A stretch of DNA of 64,000 nucleotides, taken from positions 186,001 to 250,000 of the forward strand of contig NC_015436.1 in NCBI RefSeq assembly GCF_000208385.1, written 5' to 3'. The notes under the pieces were generated by a model. The model was not told the origin of the DNA and ran no database searches. It saw only the letters and a list, made by a program, of their open reading frames with translations. Positions within the stretch are counted from its first letter, which is position 1. Every line of letters starts with the position of its first letter. Of the stretch, positions 17,838-26,950 are shown one piece after another. The translations under genes were made by a program, and so were the position numbers. Origin of the DNA: Parasphaerochaeta coccoides DSM 17374. GTDB taxonomy: Bacteria > Spirochaetota > Spirochaetia > Sphaerochaetales > Sphaerochaetaceae.

Positions 17838-19652
17838 TCATGCGTCTTCCAGGGGAAAGCTCAATATGACACACGTCTCTTTGTTTGGGATTGAAGAAAT
17901 CTGTATATCCGCGGCATCACCATAATGAAGTTTCAAACGTCTGTATACATTATACATCCCGCAATGATCGCTCTCTGCAAATTCTTCCAATGTTTCCGGA
18001 ACCCCCTCTGGAGGGAACCCTACGCCATTGTCACGGATTGAAATGAATATGAAGCCCTCTCTTTTTTCTACAAGGATGGCAAGTTTCCATTCGCCTCGTT
18101 TCGGTTCCAGTCCATGAATGATGGAGTTTTCCACAAAAGGTTGGATGATGAGTTTCGGGGTGTGGATATCCAACAAGGATTCATCGACATGCCACGTAAC
18201 CTTAAGCTTGTCCCCAAACCTGATTTTCTGTATGGCGAGATAGTTTTCTATCATGGTCAGGCTGTCACGCAGCGTCACAGTGCTTTGCTGCGTATCAATA
18301 CTGTTTCTCAGAAGCATGCCAAGTTTTGTCGTTATGGTGAGTATTTCCTGTTCTCCATGTAATTTAGCTAAAGCGGTGATGGCGTTGAGTGTATTGTACA
18401 GGAAATGAGGGTTCATTTGTGATTCCAAGGCTTTGCGTTCTGCTTCCTTCAATTTTTCTTCTTCTTCCCTTGTCAGCCTGAGAAGCTCCACGATTTGTTC
18501 AATCATCCGAGAAAACGCATCATCAAGCTGGGCAATCTCCTTGATGTGGGATTCTGTCGGGCTGACTGTGAACTCTCCGTTTTCTACAGTGCGCATAGAC
18601 TGTACAAGATGTTCGACAGGGCGTGAGATAGTGCGGGAGAAAATATACGCAAGCACGCCGGACAGGGCAAGCCCGATTACGGAAACCATAGCCACGATGG
18701 AAAAGAACTCCTGTATGTTCCGTGTATATGACGCTGTTTCCGTTATGCCTACGATTGAGAAGGCCGTACCTGTGATGGGAGCCCAGGAAATCATGGCGTT
18801 GCCGTCCTGCCGGGAACCCATGCGGACAAGCCTGTCGGCACGTATCCTCGACAGGTTCGGGAACGTTGAGAAAGAGCCATATCTTTCAGTATGAAGCAGG
18901 GAAGATGCCAGAAAATTCTCCCTGTCTATCAGGATGACATCAGAAAAGATGCCGTTGATGTTAATATCCTTGTAGAAGCTGTCCAGAAAAATATCGACGA
19001 TGCCATATCCTACTCCTGTCCCGTCCGGCTGGCGTATCCTGCGGAATATGTTTATTCCGGCAAGGCGGTTTGCATCCGATGCATAACGATTGTCCAAGGA
19101 CATGAGGGAGGCTGTCGTTGAATCCGCCAGGGAAAGTGTGAAGAAAGGTTTCATGTCCCGTGATTGATAACGAACATCATATGCGGCAGGAAAAAGATGT
19201 GTTGAATATCTGATGTTCCCTGTATCGCTTACGATGTTGGCTGAGGCAATGTAGGTGTCTCCTTTCATGATGCTGAATAGTTCTTCATAGATGTCCTTGG
19301 ATGATATTTCTCCGGTGGCATCATCTCCTGGGTTCGGCGTAACTGCCTGTATGATGAGCTCATTGGTCGTCAGCAGGTATGTCTTGTGCCTGTAGGACTC
19401 CAGCATGCGGGTTACCAGGATGGAATCATGCAGAATGTCACTTTCACCTTGCTTCTTGAGATTCTCAAGGATTGTCTTGTTTCCAATGACAATGTAATAG
19501 AAGGTGAGCATGACGATAGGGACGAACATGACAATGATGAAGGACGTGATGAGCTGGACAAGAAGGGACCGTTGCCTGTGAGAAGAAAAGGAATGTGCCT
19601 TTGGGCGCAGCACGGAAAATTTCGTGCGTATTCCTTTGCGTTGTGGGGTCAT
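17838..19652 (-). CDS. sensor histidine kinase, YesM-like
   Basis: A 604-residue membrane kinase from the ATG at 19652, which has AGAGG six bases upstream; an in-frame TTG at 19670 is less likely. Two transmembrane segments (near residues 28-50 and 300-325) enclose an extracytoplasmic sensor domain, followed by HAMP (about 325-380). The His_kinase domain has the phospho-acceptor in MNPHFLYNTLNAI (near 410). The ATP-binding domain has N and G boxes FVENSIIHGLEPK and RDNGVGFPPEG. Cognate partner of the YesN-type regulator directly downstream. Confidence 0.9.
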   Translation of the reverse strand: MTPQRKGIRTKFSVLRPKAHSFSSHRQRSLLVQLITSFIIVMFVPIVMLTFYYIVIGNKTILENLKKQGESDILHDSILVTRMLESYRHKTYLLTTNELIIQAVTPNPGDDATGEISSKDIYEELFSIMKGDTYIASANIVSDTGNIRYSTHLFPAAYDVRYQSRDMKPFFTLSLADSTTASLMSLDNRYASDANRLAGINIFRRIRQPDGTGVGYGIVDIFLDSFYKDININGIFSDVILIDRENFLASSLLHTERYGSFSTFPNLSRIRADRLVRMGSRQDGNAMISWAPITGTAFSIVGITETASYTRNIQEFFSIVAMVSVIGLALSGVLAYIFSRTISRPVEHLVQSMRTVENGEFTVSPTESHIKEIAQLDDAFSRMIEQIVELLRLTREEEEKLKEAERKALESQMNPHFLYNTLNAITALAKLHGEQEILTITTKLGMLLRNSIDTQQSTVTLRDSLTMIENYLAIQKIRFGDKLKVTWHVDESLLDIHTPKLIIQPFVENSIIHGLEPKRGEWKLAILVEKREGFIFISIRDNGVGFPPEGVPETLEEFAESDHCGMYNVYRRLKLHYGDAADIQISSIPNKETCVILSFPLEDA

Positions 19653-19957
19653 GTATATCCTCTTAATCAATGGTATATGGAGTCACGCAGTCTCGCAACA
19701 GGGAATATGTGTCGTGGCTCATACCTTAAGGGAACGGGTGGAAAAAGGGAATAAGAAGTTCGCGTTTTTCGTGGAGAGAAAAGGAAGGGTATAAGGGAGG
19801 AATCATCAAGCGTACCATGGGCGCAATCCTCGGCAGCGCGGACGGCAAGAGCATGGCTAAAAGGTGGGACAAATCTTTATAAACGAACAGAGTTAAGCGA
19901 AATTAGTTGCGATGTGTAAAGTCCAAAATATTCTATTTGCGTTCGCTCTGTTTTTTG
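19653..19957. other. intergenic region at the left edge of the accessory island
   Basis: It contains a short open stretch ending at TAA 19880-19882 that reads ...TMGAILGSADGKSMAKRW..., which looks like the lost C-terminus of another gene but is not recognisable. CAGAG/CTCTG inverted copies lie around 19885 and 19945. No complete gene is seen. Confidence 0.35.
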
Positions 19958-19986
19958 TTGAAATTTCGCGCTCTATCTGCTATAAT
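19958..19986 (+). promoter_or_regulatory. promoter of the controller/restriction operon
   Basis: TTGAAA (19958-19963), a 17-base spacer and TATAAT (19981-19986): a near-consensus housekeeping promoter directed at the HTH gene and the restriction genes behind it. Confidence 0.75.
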
Positions 19987-19990
19987 GTCT

Positions 19991-20002
19991 CGTACGTGTA
20001 CG
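19991..20002. promoter_or_regulatory. candidate controller-protein operator
   Basis: CGTAC-GT-GTACG palindrome just downstream of the -10 box, overlapping the expected transcription start. Its position suits autorepression by the HTH protein. Confidence 0.5.
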
Positions 20003-20040
20003 TTCCACCAGGCAGGAGTAAAAAAGCGAGGCGCAGAGCA

Positions 20041-20265
20041 ATGATTAGCTATAAAAAACTATGGCATGTGCTACTGGATAAGGACTTGAAGAAGAAGGAC
20101 TTGATTATGCTTGCGGGTGTTAGCAGCTACACCATCAGCAAACTCAATAGAGGCGATAATGTTACGACCGACGTGCTGCAACGGATATGCAAAGGCTTGG
20201 ATTGCGACTTGTCCGACATCATGGAATTAGTGCCGGATGAAGACGAAAGTACAGCGAGGGATTAA
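20041..20265 (+). CDS. Cro/C1-type HTH controller protein
   Basis: A 74-residue XRE-family DNA-binding protein made of a single helix-turn-helix domain: DLIMLAGVSSYTISKLNRGDNVTTDVLQRICKGLDCDLSDI. Its length and its place directly ahead of restriction genes fit a controller (C) protein that times expression of the operon. An in-frame ATG at 19912 exists but would put the promoter inside the gene, so the ATG at 20041 (MISYKKLW) is chosen. A GAGGCGCAGA stretch precedes it. Three bases separate its stop from the next ATG. Confidence 0.85.
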   Translation: MISYKKLWHVLLDKDLKKKDLIMLAGVSSYTISKLNRGDNVTTDVLQRICKGLDCDLSDIMELVPDEDESTARD

Positions 20266-20268
20266 GGC

Positions 20269-21207
20269 ATGAGTGAGAGCGCCATCGCACCTGCTGTGGC
20301 AGATGAAAACAGCAAACCTTGCTCGTCCGATGTATTGGAAAACGACATCAGGGCACATATGCCGCGCATACTTGAAATCCTGCTTTTGGACAGAACAACC
20401 TCCACGCCCAACACACCCAGGAACATCATTTGGGCGAACGACAATTACGAAGAATACGACGCGACTGTCTACGCGGCGACCGCTCAAATCAAGCCCGAAC
20501 TCATCACTGGCAAGCGAGGCTCCTTGATAAGACCGAGGGCTTTGAAGACAAGGAAATTGCAGAAGGAGCGAACGAAGACAAAGGCCGAAGTCTTCACCCC
20601 CACCTGGGTTGTGAAGAAGCAAAACGACACAGCAGACGAAAGCTACAAAGGTGATGACTTGGAGACATATACCCGCCGTAAGTGGCTTGAAATAACCTGT
20701 GGCGAAGCCCCCTATATGGCGACGCGCTACGACATGGAGACTGGCGAGATAGTCCCACTTTCCGAGCGGGAAGGCTTCGTGGACAGAAAACTCGCCCGGA
20801 TAAACGCCGAGGTGTCCGACAAGGCCGAGTGGCAGCGGTTGGTCGAGCTTGCTTACAAGTCGAGTTATGGGTTCGAGTGGAACGGTGATTCTCTGCTTCT
20901 CGCCCGTGAGAACCTGCTCTACACCTACCGCGACTACCACTTTACCAAGTGGGGCGACGAACCGCTACACGGTCTCTTTGAAGTAATTGCCACCATCATC
21001 AGCTACAACGTCTTCCAGATGGACGGGCTGAAATACACCATTCCCCTGACAGAGAAAATCGAAAGAGTCGAGATGATGCAACTGTCATTGTTCGACATGG
21101 GTGAGCAGCAAGAGGAATGGAAAATCGTCCCCGGCAAGCGGGTCAGAATCATGAATTGGGATACCAACAAAATGGAGTATTTCGACAGGGAGGTAAAACG
21201 GGCATGA
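20269..21207 (+). CDS. restriction-system-associated protein
   Basis: A 312-residue soluble protein resembling those annotated as restriction endonuclease subunit M or type II methyltransferase partners. Recognisable blocks are KAEVFTPTWVVKKQND, TRRKWLEITCGEAPYMATRYD and YKSSYGFEWNGDSLLLAREN. I do not see a complete SAM-binding motif or an NPPY motif, so it is more likely an accessory or specificity component than an independent methylase. Its stop overlaps the next ATG (ATGA), so it is translationally coupled to the large restriction-modification protein. The biochemical role is unknown. Confidence 0.6.
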   Translation: MSESAIAPAVADENSKPCSSDVLENDIRAHMPRILEILLLDRTTSTPNTPRNIIWANDNYEEYDATVYAATAQIKPELITGKRGSLIRPRALKTRKLQKERTKTKAEVFTPTWVVKKQNDTADESYKGDDLETYTRRKWLEITCGEAPYMATRYDMETGEIVPLSEREGFVDRKLARINAEVSDKAEWQRLVELAYKSSYGFEWNGDSLLLARENLLYTYRDYHFTKWGDEPLHGLFEVIATIISYNVFQMDGLKYTIPLTEKIERVEMMQLSLFDMGEQQEEWKIVPGKRVRIMNWDTNKMEYFDREVKRA

Positions 21208-24200
21208 GTGACAAGACCGTGATAAAAACCACAAAGACCGTGTATCCCCAAATCTACGCCTATGTCCTGCTTGGGTATGACCCGAAAGATGGTTGGATAA
21301 AAATAGGGTACACTGAGCGCAAGGATGTGGACAGTCGAATTAAGGAGCAGACCCACACGGCTGCGGTCAATCTGAAATACTCCAAGCTGTGGTCGGAGCC
21401 AGCCAGGTTTTCCGGTTCCGACGTTTGGTTCAAAGACAAACAACTCCATGCTTATCTGCGTAGGTTCAAGAAGATTGCGCAGGAGCCGAACACGGAATGG
21501 TTCTATTACGACGGAACGCCGCAGCAAGCCCACGAAGACTTTGATGATTTCAGGAACAACAACCTGGATAATTCCGTACGGGAGGGCAGTCACCTTGAAT
21601 ACCAGCTTCGCCATGAGCAGGAATTGGCCGTTGAGCAAACGCTTGCCTATGCCAAAGACCACCCGGAAGGCGAGTTCCTCTGGAACGCAAAGCCACGCTT
21701 CGGCAAGACGCTGACCACCTATGATTTAGTCCGCAAGATGGAGGCACAGAAGATTTTGGTCGTCACGAACCGTCCGGCCATCGCCAATTCGTGGTACGAC
21801 GATTTCGAGACCTTCATCGCTTGGCAGACTGACTACCGTTTTGTCTCAACGACCGATTCTCTGAAAGAGCGTCCTGTTCTTACACGTGAGAAATTTCTTG
21901 ATGTTCTGTTCACTCCAGAAGGCAAGGATGCTCGTTGTATCGCTTTCATTTCACTACAGGATCTGAAAGGGGCGATCAGCTTCGGCGGGATGTATAACAA
22001 GCTCACATGGGTGAAAGATCTGGAATGGGACGTGCTTGTTATCGATGAAGCGCACGAGGGGGTCGATACATTCAAGACGGATATTGCTTTCAACAACATA
22101 AAACGAAAATTCACGTTACATCTATCCGGTACTCCTTTCAAAGCTGTAGCTAGTGGTCGGTTCTCTGAAGACCAGATATTCAACTGGACATATGCGGACG
22201 AACAAGACGCAAAAGCCGAGTGGTCGGACGCAGCACAGAACAACCCTTATGAGAGGCTTCCCCGCTTGAATCTGTTCTCTTATCAGATGAGCCAGATGAT
22301 CACCGACGAGGTGAATCAGGGAGCCAATATCGACGGCAAAGACGTAGACTTTGCTTTCGACTTGAACGAGTTCTTCGAGACGAACGACAGCGGCAATTTC
22401 GTTCACGAAGCCGAAGTGAGCAAATGGCTGGATACTCTTACGCGGAATGAGAAGTACCCCTTCTCCACGAAGGAGCTACGCGACGAGCTGAGACACACTT
22501 TCTGGCTGCTCAACCGCATAGCGAGCGCGAAGGCTCTTGCGAAGCTCTTGAAGCAGCACCCTGTCTTTGAGAACTACGGGATCATCTTGGCGGCAGGTGA
22601 TGGCCGGACAGAGGATGACCCGACCGTCAACGAGAAATCGCTGGACAGAGTACGCGCTGCAATCAAGGCGCATGGGAAGACGATAACCCTCTCCGTAGGG
22701 CAGCTTACAACTGGCGTTACCGTCCCCGAATGGTCAGCCGTCCTCATGCTCTCCAACGTGAAGTCGCCCAGCCTCTATATGCAAGCCGGTTTCCGCGCGC
22801 AGAATCCGTGGGACTATGAAGCGGATGGCGAAATGCAACAGAAGCAGAACGCCTACATCTTTGACTTCGCCCCGGAGCGCACCCTTATCATCTATGACGA
22901 GTTCGCCAATAATCTGAACAGCAAGACCGTCTCTGGCGGCGGCACGACGGTTGACCGCGAGACACATATCAAGACGCTGCTCAACTTCTTCCCGGTCATC
23001 GCCGAGGATGACGAGGGCAAGATGGTGGAGCTTGACGTTCGGCAGGTTCTGACCATCCCGAAGGCATTAAAGGCAAGAGAAGTCGTCAGGCGTGGCTTTA
23101 TGTCAAACCTCTTGTTCCAGAATATCTCCGGCATTTTCGCCTCGTCGGAAGCACGAGAAATCTTGGGGCAGCTCAACCCTGTTGATGTGGGAAAGGTCAC
23201 GCCGCGTCAAACTGACGATCCCATTGACACGCAGGGCGTTCAAGTGGACGGCTACGGTGACGCTATGGTGCCGCCCCCAATGGTTCTCAAAGAAACCGAA
23301 GCTCGCTTTGGCGAGAAGGTCTACGCCGATATAATCGGTGCCGCTCAACAGGCGACAGAGCAATCGGCTTCGAATCTGATAAACACTGTCGCCACAGCCT
23401 TCACACAGAATGTACTGGATACGGTAAAGGAGCTTGCGAAAGACAGTGCCGTCACGATGGCGCAAGCGGAGCAGGTGGTAAAGCAAAACGCCAATATCAT
23501 AGCCCGCGAGGTCGAGGTCGTCCAGAAACAAGCCGAAATCAAACAGGCCGAGGCAAAGGTCGAATTTGACCGCCAAGTCGCCGTCGCCCAAGATGACAAG
23601 GCAGCGGTCGCCGAGGCCAAGGCGAAGTTTGAGGCGACGACACAGAAGATACAGGATGACTTCAAGAAAGAAGTTGTCTCCACAGTTGCAGAGAAAACGA
23701 AAGAACTGACAAAGAAGTCCACCGAAACCATCCTCAAAAAAGCCGAGGAAAAGAAAAAGACAACTGTTGAAGATGACATCCGCGCCCGTCTGCGCGGCTT
23801 TGCCCGTACCATTCCGTCGTTCCTGATGGCATACGGCACGCCCGACACGACGCTTGCAAACTTCGACGAGAACATCAAGGACGTGGTATTCAAAGAAGTT
23901 ACCGGTATAACGCTTGACCAGTTCCGCACCTTGCGAGACACCTATGAGTTCTTTGACGGCGTTGTCTTCAATGAATCCATACAGGAGTTTCTGCACAAGA
24001 AAGAACAGCTTGCCGACTACTTTGATGACAGCCATGATGAAGACATCTTCGACTACATCCCGCCGCAGAAGACCAATCAGATTTACACACCCAGAAAGGT
24101 TGTCAAGCTGATGATCGACAAACTGGAAGAAGAAAACCCGGACATCTTCACCGACAAAGACAAGACCTTTGCCGACCTGTATGTGAAATCCGGTTTGTAT

Positions 24201-25460
24201 TTGACAGAAATCGTAAAGCGACTGTATACGGCTCTGGCCGGGCAGATACCCGACGAGAAGCAGAGGATCAAGCACATTCTTGAAAACCAGATTTACGGCT
24301 TCGCACCAAGCGAGATCATCTACAATATCGCCAGGAACTTTATTTTTGGTAGCTTTGCGAATATCAACGATTCGCACTTGCAATGTCGTGACTTGACCGA
24401 AATGGCCAAGACCGGAAGGAGCTTGGATATGAAATTCGATGTCGTGGTGGGGAATCCGCCGTATCAGGATGAAGCGGTCGGAGGTAGTACGAGTAACGAC
24501 CCAATATATAACCACTTTTATAATTTAGCTGAACTTATAGCACCAAAGTATTGTTTGATATCTCCCGCAAGGTTCCTATCTAAAGCTGGGTATACTCCTA
24601 AAACATGGAATGAGCAAATGTTAAATGATGAGAATCTGAAAGTCGTGTATTATGAGCAAAAATCTGCTCTTATTTTTCCAAATACAGATATTAAAGGTGG
24701 TGTAGTTGTCTTGCTTCGGGATAAAGATAAATCTTTTGGAAAGATAGGGACTTTTACAAACTTTGAGGAATTAAACTCCATACTGTTTAAAGTCTCCAAA
24801 ATAACCTCAAAAACAATTGAGACCCTGATTACTGGACGTGGTGTTTATCGCCTTACCAATATTGCTGTGTCTGAGTATCCTCAGATTGTTGATATTCAGT
24901 CCAAAGGGCATAAGTATGATGTTGGTACTGGAGCGTTCAAAATTTTGGATAATATAATTTACTTTGAAGATAAGCCTGACGATGGGAACGACTACGTTCA
25001 GATATTGGGATTGTTTGGCGGACAACGTGTTTATCGATATATTAGGAAAGACTTTATTAACTGTCCCCATGGGTTTACAAGTTATAAAGTGATTTTACCT
25101 AAGTCTAATGGCACAGGAGCTATTGGTGAGATATTAAGTACACCCCTAATCGGGGAACCCCTAATCGGGTTTACTGAAACCTTCATATCTATCGGTGCGT
25201 TCAATAATTCAACTGAAGCTGAAAACTGTCTGAAATATGTAAAGTCAAAGTTTGCTCGTACAATGCTTGGTGTGTTAAAAGTTACACAGGATAATCCGCG
25301 AGATAAATGGTCAAAAGTTCCACTTCAGGACTTTACACCGCAGAGCGATATCGACTGGACAAAATCTATCCCTGAAATAGACAAGCAGCTCTATGCAAAA
25401 TATGGATTAGACGAAAAGGAAATCGCCTTCATCGAAGAAAAAGTGGCGGCAATGGAGTGA
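21204..25460 (+). CDS. fused GIY-YIG-like nuclease / helicase / N6-adenine methyltransferase
   Basis: A 1418-residue single-chain restriction-modification enzyme starting at MSDKTVIKT. Residues about 8-110 resemble a T5orf172/GIY-YIG nuclease (YAYVLLGY...WIKIGYTER). A DEAD-like translocase follows: Walker A PRFGKT near 165, DEAH at 281-284, and C-terminal helicase motifs around GRTEDDPT and QAGFRAQNPW. A charged coiled coil spans about 750-855. The Eco57I-like methylase has a degenerate motif I (DLYVKSG near 991) and motif IV NPPY at 1084-1087. The last 320 residues, probably the DNA target domain, are encoded by noticeably AT-richer DNA. The architecture recalls Type ISP enzymes, but with a GIY-YIG-like instead of an Mrr-like nuclease. 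Confidence 0.85.
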   Translation: MSDKTVIKTTKTVYPQIYAYVLLGYDPKDGWIKIGYTERKDVDSRIKEQTHTAAVNLKYSKLWSEPARFSGSDVWFKDKQLHAYLRRFKKIAQEPNTEWFYYDGTPQQAHEDFDDFRNNNLDNSVREGSHLEYQLRHEQELAVEQTLAYAKDHPEGEFLWNAKPRFGKTLTTYDLVRKMEAQKILVVTNRPAIANSWYDDFETFIAWQTDYRFVSTTDSLKERPVLTREKFLDVLFTPEGKDARCIAFISLQDLKGAISFGGMYNKLTWVKDLEWDVLVIDEAHEGVDTFKTDIAFNNIKRKFTLHLSGTPFKAVASGRFSEDQIFNWTYADEQDAKAEWSDAAQNNPYERLPRLNLFSYQMSQMITDEVNQGANIDGKDVDFAFDLNEFFETNDSGNFVHEAEVSKWLDTLTRNEKYPFSTKELRDELRHTFWLLNRIASAKALAKLLKQHPVFENYGIILAAGDGRTEDDPTVNEKSLDRVRAAIKAHGKTITLSVGQLTTGVTVPEWSAVLMLSNVKSPSLYMQAGFRAQNPWDYEADGEMQQKQNAYIFDFAPERTLIIYDEFANNLNSKTVSGGGTTVDRETHIKTLLNFFPVIAEDDEGKMVELDVRQVLTIPKALKAREVVRRGFMSNLLFQNISGIFASSEAREILGQLNPVDVGKVTPRQTDDPIDTQGVQVDGYGDAMVPPPMVLKETEARFGEKVYADIIGAAQQATEQSASNLINTVATAFTQNVLDTVKELAKDSAVTMAQAEQVVKQNANIIAREVEVVQKQAEIKQAEAKVEFDRQVAVAQDDKAAVAEAKAKFEATTQKIQDDFKKEVVSTVAEKTKELTKKSTETILKKAEEKKKTTVEDDIRARLRGFARTIPSFLMAYGTPDTTLANFDENIKDVVFKEVTGITLDQFRTLRDTYEFFDGVVFNESIQEFLHKKEQLADYFDDSHDEDIFDYIPPQKTNQIYTPRKVVKLMIDKLEEENPDIFTDKDKTFADLYVKSGLYLTEIVKRLYTALAGQIPDEKQRIKHILENQIYGFAPSEIIYNIARNFIFGSFANINDSHLQCRDLTEMAKTGRSLDMKFDVVVGNPPYQDEAVGGSTSNDPIYNHFYNLAELIAPKYCLISPARFLSKAGYTPKTWNEQMLNDENLKVVYYEQKSALIFPNTDIKGGVVVLLRDKDKSFGKIGTFTNFEELNSILFKVSKITSKTIETLITGRGVYRLTNIAVSEYPQIVDIQSKGHKYDVGTGAFKILDNIIYFEDKPDDGNDYVQILGLFGGQRVYRYIRKDFINCPHGFTSYKVILPKSNGTGAIGEILSTPLIGEPLIGFTETFISIGAFNNSTEAENCLKYVKSKFARTMLGVLKVTQDNPRDKWSKVPLQDFTPQSDIDWTKSIPEIDKQLYAKYGLDEKEIAFIEEKVAAME

Positions 25461-25473
25461 CAGCGGAGGGACT

Positions 25474-26505
25474 ATGCGTGACAAGCCGACATACACCATA
25501 ACAGAGAAAGCCGCTGACTCTGTGGCAAAAATTGTCGAGACGGTGGGACGTCTTACAGGGGAGAGGGAGTTTGTACGTGATATACGGTTGCACCGGGAAA
25601 ACCGCATACGGACTATCCATTCGTCCTTGGCAATTGAAGGAAATTCTCTTTCCCTGAAAGATGTAACTGCCGTTCTTGATGGGAAAATCGTCGCAGGGAA
25701 GCAAACCGATATCAAGGAAGTGAAAAACGCTTATCAGGCTTATGACGAGATTATGAGCTGTGACCCTTACGACATCACGGATTTCCTGAAAGCACATAAG
25801 CTGATGACCGATGGATTGATACGTGAATCGGGAGTATTCCGCAGTGAGGATGTAGGAGTATTTGATGGAGATGTTCCCATCCATAGTGGGGCGCGTCCGC
25901 AGTTTGTCCCGCGGCTCGTAGAAGATTTGTTCGTCTGGGGACGCGGGTCTGACCTTCACCCTGTGCTCAAAAGTGCGATCATCCACTATGAAATCGAAAC
26001 GATCCATCCCTTTGCTGATGGGAACGGACGCATGGGACGTTTGTGGCAAACTCTCATCCTTGCAAAATGGAATTCTCTTTTCGCGTGGATTCCCATGGAA
26101 TCGGTCATGTATAAGAAGAGGCCCCTCTATTATGAGGCCATTGAAGCTTCACGTGATGTAAATGATTCCGGAGCCTTCATCGAGTTCACTCTTTCGGCTC
26201 TTCTGGAAATCATAACGACTCAGGTGACGCACACGAACAGGGATGAAGCAGAGCACCAAGTAAAGCACCAAGTAAAGCACCAAGTTGAATTAACAGAGAT
26301 TCATGTCTCAGTGTTGAGAGCACTGGAGAAAAAACCTCTGTCACGCAAAGAAATCTTTTCATTTCTCGCCATGAGCGGAGACACCAGGGCATATCAACGG
26401 CATCTTGCACCACTTCTTGACTCCGGGCTCATCGAAAGAACCATCCCCGACAAACCTAACAGCAGGATGCAGAAATATCGGTTGACCGATAAGGGAAAGT
26501 CTTAG
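25474..26505 (+). CDS. Fic family AMP-transferase with C-terminal winged helix (copy A)
   Basis: A 343-residue protein. The Fic motif HPFADGNGRMGR begins at residue 178, complete with catalytic His and the phosphate-binding Arg. The N-terminal inhibitory motif SSLAIEGN is at about 50-57, so this is a self-inhibited Fic that could transfer AMP or another nucleotide to a target. The C-terminal 70 residues look like a winged helix (RKEIFSFLAMSGDTRAYQRHLAPLLDSGLIE). A linker of three HQVK-like repeats (12-bp tandem DNA repeat) joins the two. GGAGG precedes the ATG 14 bases after the restriction gene, so it may belong to that operon. Confidence 0.88.
   Translation: MRDKPTYTITEKAADSVAKIVETVGRLTGEREFVRDIRLHRENRIRTIHSSLAIEGNSLSLKDVTAVLDGKIVAGKQTDIKEVKNAYQAYDEIMSCDPYDITDFLKAHKLMTDGLIRESGVFRSEDVGVFDGDVPIHSGARPQFVPRLVEDLFVWGRGSDLHPVLKSAIIHYEIETIHPFADGNGRMGRLWQTLILAKWNSLFAWIPMESVMYKKRPLYYEAIEASRDVNDSGAFIEFTLSALLEIITTQVTHTNRDEAEHQVKHQVKHQVELTEIHVSVLRALEKKPLSRKEIFSFLAMSGDTRAYQRHLAPLLDSGLIERTIPDKPNSRMQKYRLTDKGKS
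26253..26285 (+). repeat. 12-bp tandem repeat in the Fic linker
   Basis: GCACCAAGTAAA occurs twice plus nine bases of a third copy, encoding HQVK-HQVK-HQV in the hinge between the Fic domain and the winged helix. The unit is a multiple of three, so copy-number change alters linker length without a frameshift. Confidence 0.8.
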
Positions 26506-26507
26506 AA

Positions 26508-26615
26508 GTGTTTAATCTGGCGTTTACTGGGTGTTTATTGATTTTAAACGATGGGGGAGTTAAACGCTTCTCTTCATCCAAATCAGGGGATTTAAACAGA
26601 ATTCTTCGCAATTCT
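26508..26615. repeat. dispersed repeat with TTTAAAC boxes, copy 1
   Basis: The first 30 bases (26508-26537) are identical to 29909-29938. The flank continues with several TTTAAAC/GTTTAA boxes (26543-26549, 26557, 26592). It lies directly upstream of the CtkA-like fragment and could carry its promoter or operators. Confidence 0.7.
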
Positions 26616-26626
26616 TGGAGGATAAA

Positions 26627-26833
26627 ATGAAAATATATGATTTTAATATGTTCAAACAAAATAAACAGTTTTATGGGGGGTTGGCTGGGCCTAAAATGGG
26701 CATTACTATTGATGGAGAAAATTATATTATTAAATTTCCTAAGAATATCAGAGACAAGAAAGACCAGTTTCGTACAGGGTTAAGTTATTCCAATAGTCCT
26801 GTTTCGCGCATGGCATTCAGGATATATAGATAG
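26627..26833 (+). pseudogene. N-terminal fragment of a CtkA-like Ser/Thr kinase (copy A)
   Basis: Sixty-eight residues beginning MKIYDFNMFKQNKQFYGGLAG. The segment FYGGLAGPKMGITIDGENYIIKFP matches the glycine-rich nucleotide loop and first strands of the CtkA/HipA-like kinases of about 300 residues. After LSYSNSPVSRMAF, which still aligns with the family pattern, the reading frame ends. No kinase catalytic loop follows, so this copy is a truncated relic. TTGGAGGATAAA gives a good ribosome site. The missing C-terminal part of such a kinase appears at 33918-34376 in the second module. Confidence 0.65.
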
Positions 26834-26849
26834 GTTGATAGAGCAAGAC

Positions 26850-26942
26850 ATGATGCATTATCCTGATACCGTTAAAGCTGCTAGGACAATGGCTGAGAAA
26901 AAAATAGAAAATGATAAATATCGTATGAAAACGAAGAAATGA
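26850..26942 (+). CDS. short ORF between the two kinase genes (copy A), unrecognised
   Basis: Thirty residues, MMHYPDTVKAARTMAEKK..., lysine-rich at the end, nine bases before the HipA-like gene. The frame is open upstream to about 26830, so it may be the tail of a longer lost gene. No similarity to the 72-residue ORF in the same position of the second module is evident. It may not be a functional gene. Confidence 0.3.
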   Translation: MMHYPDTVKAARTMAEKKIENDKYRMKTKK

Positions 26943-26950
26943 GGTAAATC

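Noticed and set aside
19912-20265. 117-residue form of the controller protein starting at 19912
   Set aside because: The near-consensus promoter at 19958-19986 would lie inside the gene, and homologous HTH proteins start at MISYKKLW.
23103-24515. 470-codon minus-strand ORF opposite the restriction fusion protein
   Set aside because: It mirrors the coiled-coil and methylase coding region; Leu/Phe/Val-rich antisense text without motifs.
26508-26537. Insertion-sequence terminal repeat
   Set aside because: The 30-bp sequence recurs in direct orientation at 29909, but no transposase or target duplication accompanies it.
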